Assembly: GCF_910589235.1 (NCBI RefSeq)
Contig: NC_060967.1
Coordinates: 3,412,438-3,476,437 of the forward strand
Length of the DNA: 64,000 bases
Direction: 5' to 3'
Origin: Vespa crabro
Taxonomy: Eukaryota > Arthropoda > Insecta > Hymenoptera > Vespidae
This document shows positions 61,910 to 64,000 of the stretch, in pieces. The translations under genes were made by a program, and so were the position numbers. The notes below the pieces were generated by a model. The model made no database searches and had not been told where the DNA came from. It saw only the letters and a list, made by a program, of their open reading frames with translations. Within the stretch, counting starts at the first letter, position 1. Each line of letters begins with the position of its first letter.

Positions 61910-61912
<3 letters not shown>

Positions 61913-61994
<82 letters not shown>
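61913..61994. repeat. (AT)n microsatellite, about 80 bp
   Basis: The longest pure AT run in the window. Confidence 0.9.
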
Positions 61995-61995
<1 letters not shown>

Positions 61996-62214
61996 GTACA
62001 TGAAAGAATGGAATAATACAGAAACACCTTTATTTTTTATTTAATAATACCAGAGAGCTAACAATTTAAAATACACTATATTACACAACATACAATATGT
62101 ATTTAAAATCGTTAACTGACCCATATTATAATTAAAGAAATTTCAAGAGAAATTTCATTTAATCCACTAATGTGAATTTATTGCTAATTTGTAAAATTGC
62201 TTTTTACATAGAGA

Positions 62215-62231
62215 AAGAAAGAGAGAGAGAT

Positions 62232-62272
<41 letters not shown>
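62215..62272. repeat. (GA)n microsatellite
   Basis: Alternating GA with a few interruptions; similar tracts lie at about 62669-62705 and 63512-63567, with a CT run at 62887-62925. Confidence 0.85.
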
Positions 62273-62273
<1 letters not shown>

Positions 62274-62665
62274 GGAGGGGGAAAAAGAGATCCGTGCGAA
62301 TCGAACGAGAGGTTTGAACTAACTCGCTATACGTGACGAGCAAAATAATCTCCTTTGTCGATTGGCCGCTCGTGCCATGAACGAGAAGAATACTATATTT
62401 TTCGAAATAATAAGTTCGTAGCTAACATAGCCATGAATAATGCCAACGCGATATCCGTTCAATCTCCTCTTCATGCAGATTCGTGGAATCGATTTTGTAC
62501 ACTGAATCCTTTCCTCCCCTATGGCCGTTAACGTTGCGCGTACCTTGTAAATATTATAGCTATCGAGCTTGCGTAACAAGAGAAATATTTCATTACAAAA
62601 TGAAATGTAAAAAAAATCGAACCGAATGAAAAATATAATACTGGATAAGCGAAAAATATGACAAC

Positions 62666-62703
<38 letters not shown>

Positions 62704-62881
62704 GAAAGAGAAAATAATCGAATCGTGCTGATGTTACGCCACTAAAATCCTATTGGAAATGCAAAATTTTTGAATCTTATTGTAAACGATTAATGACTAC
62801 AATCGACGTGCTTATGATCTCGTTAAAAATATTTCGATGTCTGCTATATTTCTATCTGTAATTTACACATTCTTGGATTAA

Positions 62882-62923
<42 letters not shown>

Positions 62924-63511
62924 TTTCTTATCTCTTTATCTATCTCATTCGTTTCGTGCTAAATCTTGAAGGTAATAAATTTCGTTGTAATATATTCGTG
63001 AATAAAGTAGCGAGACAGCGCTAAACATGCGAGCCAACTTTATCTCGTCCAATGTACAGCGATAATGTAAGCAGCCTGCTTCCAAGCTCGAAAAAAGTGC
63101 TTTTCTTTCAGCTTTATTCTTTATATATACTTTGTAGATTTTCATAAGAAAACGTTTTTGAACACTGATTTTTATGCAGCTCTTTCAAAGTCATGTAGGA
63201 TCAAAATTCTAAGAAGATCGTGACTTTTAAGGAATTGTGAAAATGTCTACTGTAAAAGAAAAAAAAAAGGAAATGATAATTTTATTATTTTCATATAGAT
63301 ATAAAATATATAATATTTATGTAAATAAAAATTGCATCATTTTCAATAAAAAGAATAAAAAAAAGTAAATAAAAAGAAAATCACTTTATAATATCTTATA
63401 AAATGGCGGTCTACTTATTCACGAAAGTCATTTTATAAAGCGCCACGAACAGAAATGAGCAGAGTTGTGGGTTGCCTTGAGATTCGACTGCTCAAAGGAC
63501 GAGAAAGGAGA

Positions 63512-63569
<58 letters not shown>

Positions 63570-63920
63570 AAGTTCGTTGCAATTTCCTCAAATGCAGTGT
63601 AGCACGTGCTGTGAATTACTTGCTATCGAGAAGTTCACCGAGAGAGCATCTCTCTCACTCACTGACTTACTCACTCACTCACTCCCTCTTCCTCTCTTTC
63701 TCTCCCCCCTTTTGGACTTTCAATGATGGAAGACCAAAATTAATTTTCCTCTTGCATCCGTTATAATCTCCTGTCGTCTTTGCTCGAATCGAAGCTTTCG
63801 TCTACGAATAATTGTTTGTTAGAAAACGTGAAAGAGATAGGAAACAGGTAAAAGATCATTTTACATCATCGTTCAAAAATTGTGAGAAACACATTCGAAC
63901 ATTTGAGTGTTACAGACATA

Positions 63921-64000
63921 TTAGGTTGATCTCAATGTTCGTTAGCATTTATATTTTTGATGCAATATTTTTGCATTTTTCCAATACTAAATATTGATTT
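63921..64000. mobile_element. Possible mariner end, cut by the window edge
   Basis: After TA at 63919-63920 the sequence reads TTAGGTTGATCTCAATGTTC, resembling the TTAGGTTG...AA(A/T)GTTCGT terminal repeats of mariner elements. The other end would lie beyond the window, so neither length nor coding state is known. Confidence 0.4.

Larger units (their letters stand above)
58640..64000. other. Probable large CadN intron
   Basis: No CadN exon or other gene is supported to the window end. It contains the 120-bp tandem repeats (about 59200-59650), AT microsatellites (about 60680-60735 and 61913-61994), GA/CT tracts (about 62215-62272, 62669-62705, 62887-62925 and 63512-63567), ACTC repeats (about 63650-63686), a GC-rich island (about 61170-61490), and mariner-like sequence at the very end. 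Confidence 0.6.

Noticed and set aside
63455..63766. 103-codon frame rich in Arg-Glu repeats
   Set aside because: Its centre is a translated (GA)n microsatellite and its end translated ACTC repeats.
1..64000. CRISPR arrays, operons, rRNA genes
   Set aside because: Nothing of this kind is present; repeats are microsatellites, tandem arrays and transposon ends in a spliced animal genome.

Overview
The window is AT-rich animal DNA with spliced genes, short introns and many simple repeats (GA/CT, AT and AAT runs). The gene content is that of an insect: six tandem 7tm_6 odorant receptors, Dopa decarboxylase, a polyamine oxidase like Drosophila anon-37Cs, and a DN-cadherin type neural cadherin. 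The tandem receptor expansion and the base composition suggest a hymenopteran (wasp, ant or bee). I cannot name the species. Exon models were built by hand from splice sites, and every complete model keeps a consistent reading frame from start to stop.

Layout. 1.2-6.1 kb: an unrecognised 330-aa gene (+), RCCD1 (-), and ARL3 (+), with RCCD1 and ARL3 sharing a 330-bp divergent promoter. 6.9-8.7 kb: a secreted 474-aa protein of unknown function (-), probably with a far upstream non-coding exon near 11.8 kb. 13.9-30.4 kb: six odorant receptor genes, all on +, each encoding 397-399 aa. The middle four also share a conserved upstream block. 31.1-33.4 kb: flavin polyamine oxidase (+). 34.6-38.0 kb: Ddc (-), convergent with the oxidase and with a possible non-coding first exon near 40.9 kb. 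44.5-46.7 kb: two related multi-pass membrane protein genes, head to head. 50.7-58.6 kb: the 3' 23 exons of CadN (-), whose 5' part lies beyond the window. 58.6-64 kb: probably one large CadN intron full of repeats.

Ways in which genes may work together. The receptors would each pair with Orco in antennal neurons. The oxidase next to Ddc matches my recollection of the Drosophila 37C cluster, including the convergent orientation, which suggests very old microsynteny. Observations most worth a second look: the ARL3 protein has alanine where the family has the GTPase glutamine (position 71); the promoter block shared by four receptors; the head-to-head membrane-protein pair; and small non-autonomous DNA transposons with mariner-like and piggyBac-like ends. 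I found no clear evidence of a wholly new multi-gene system.
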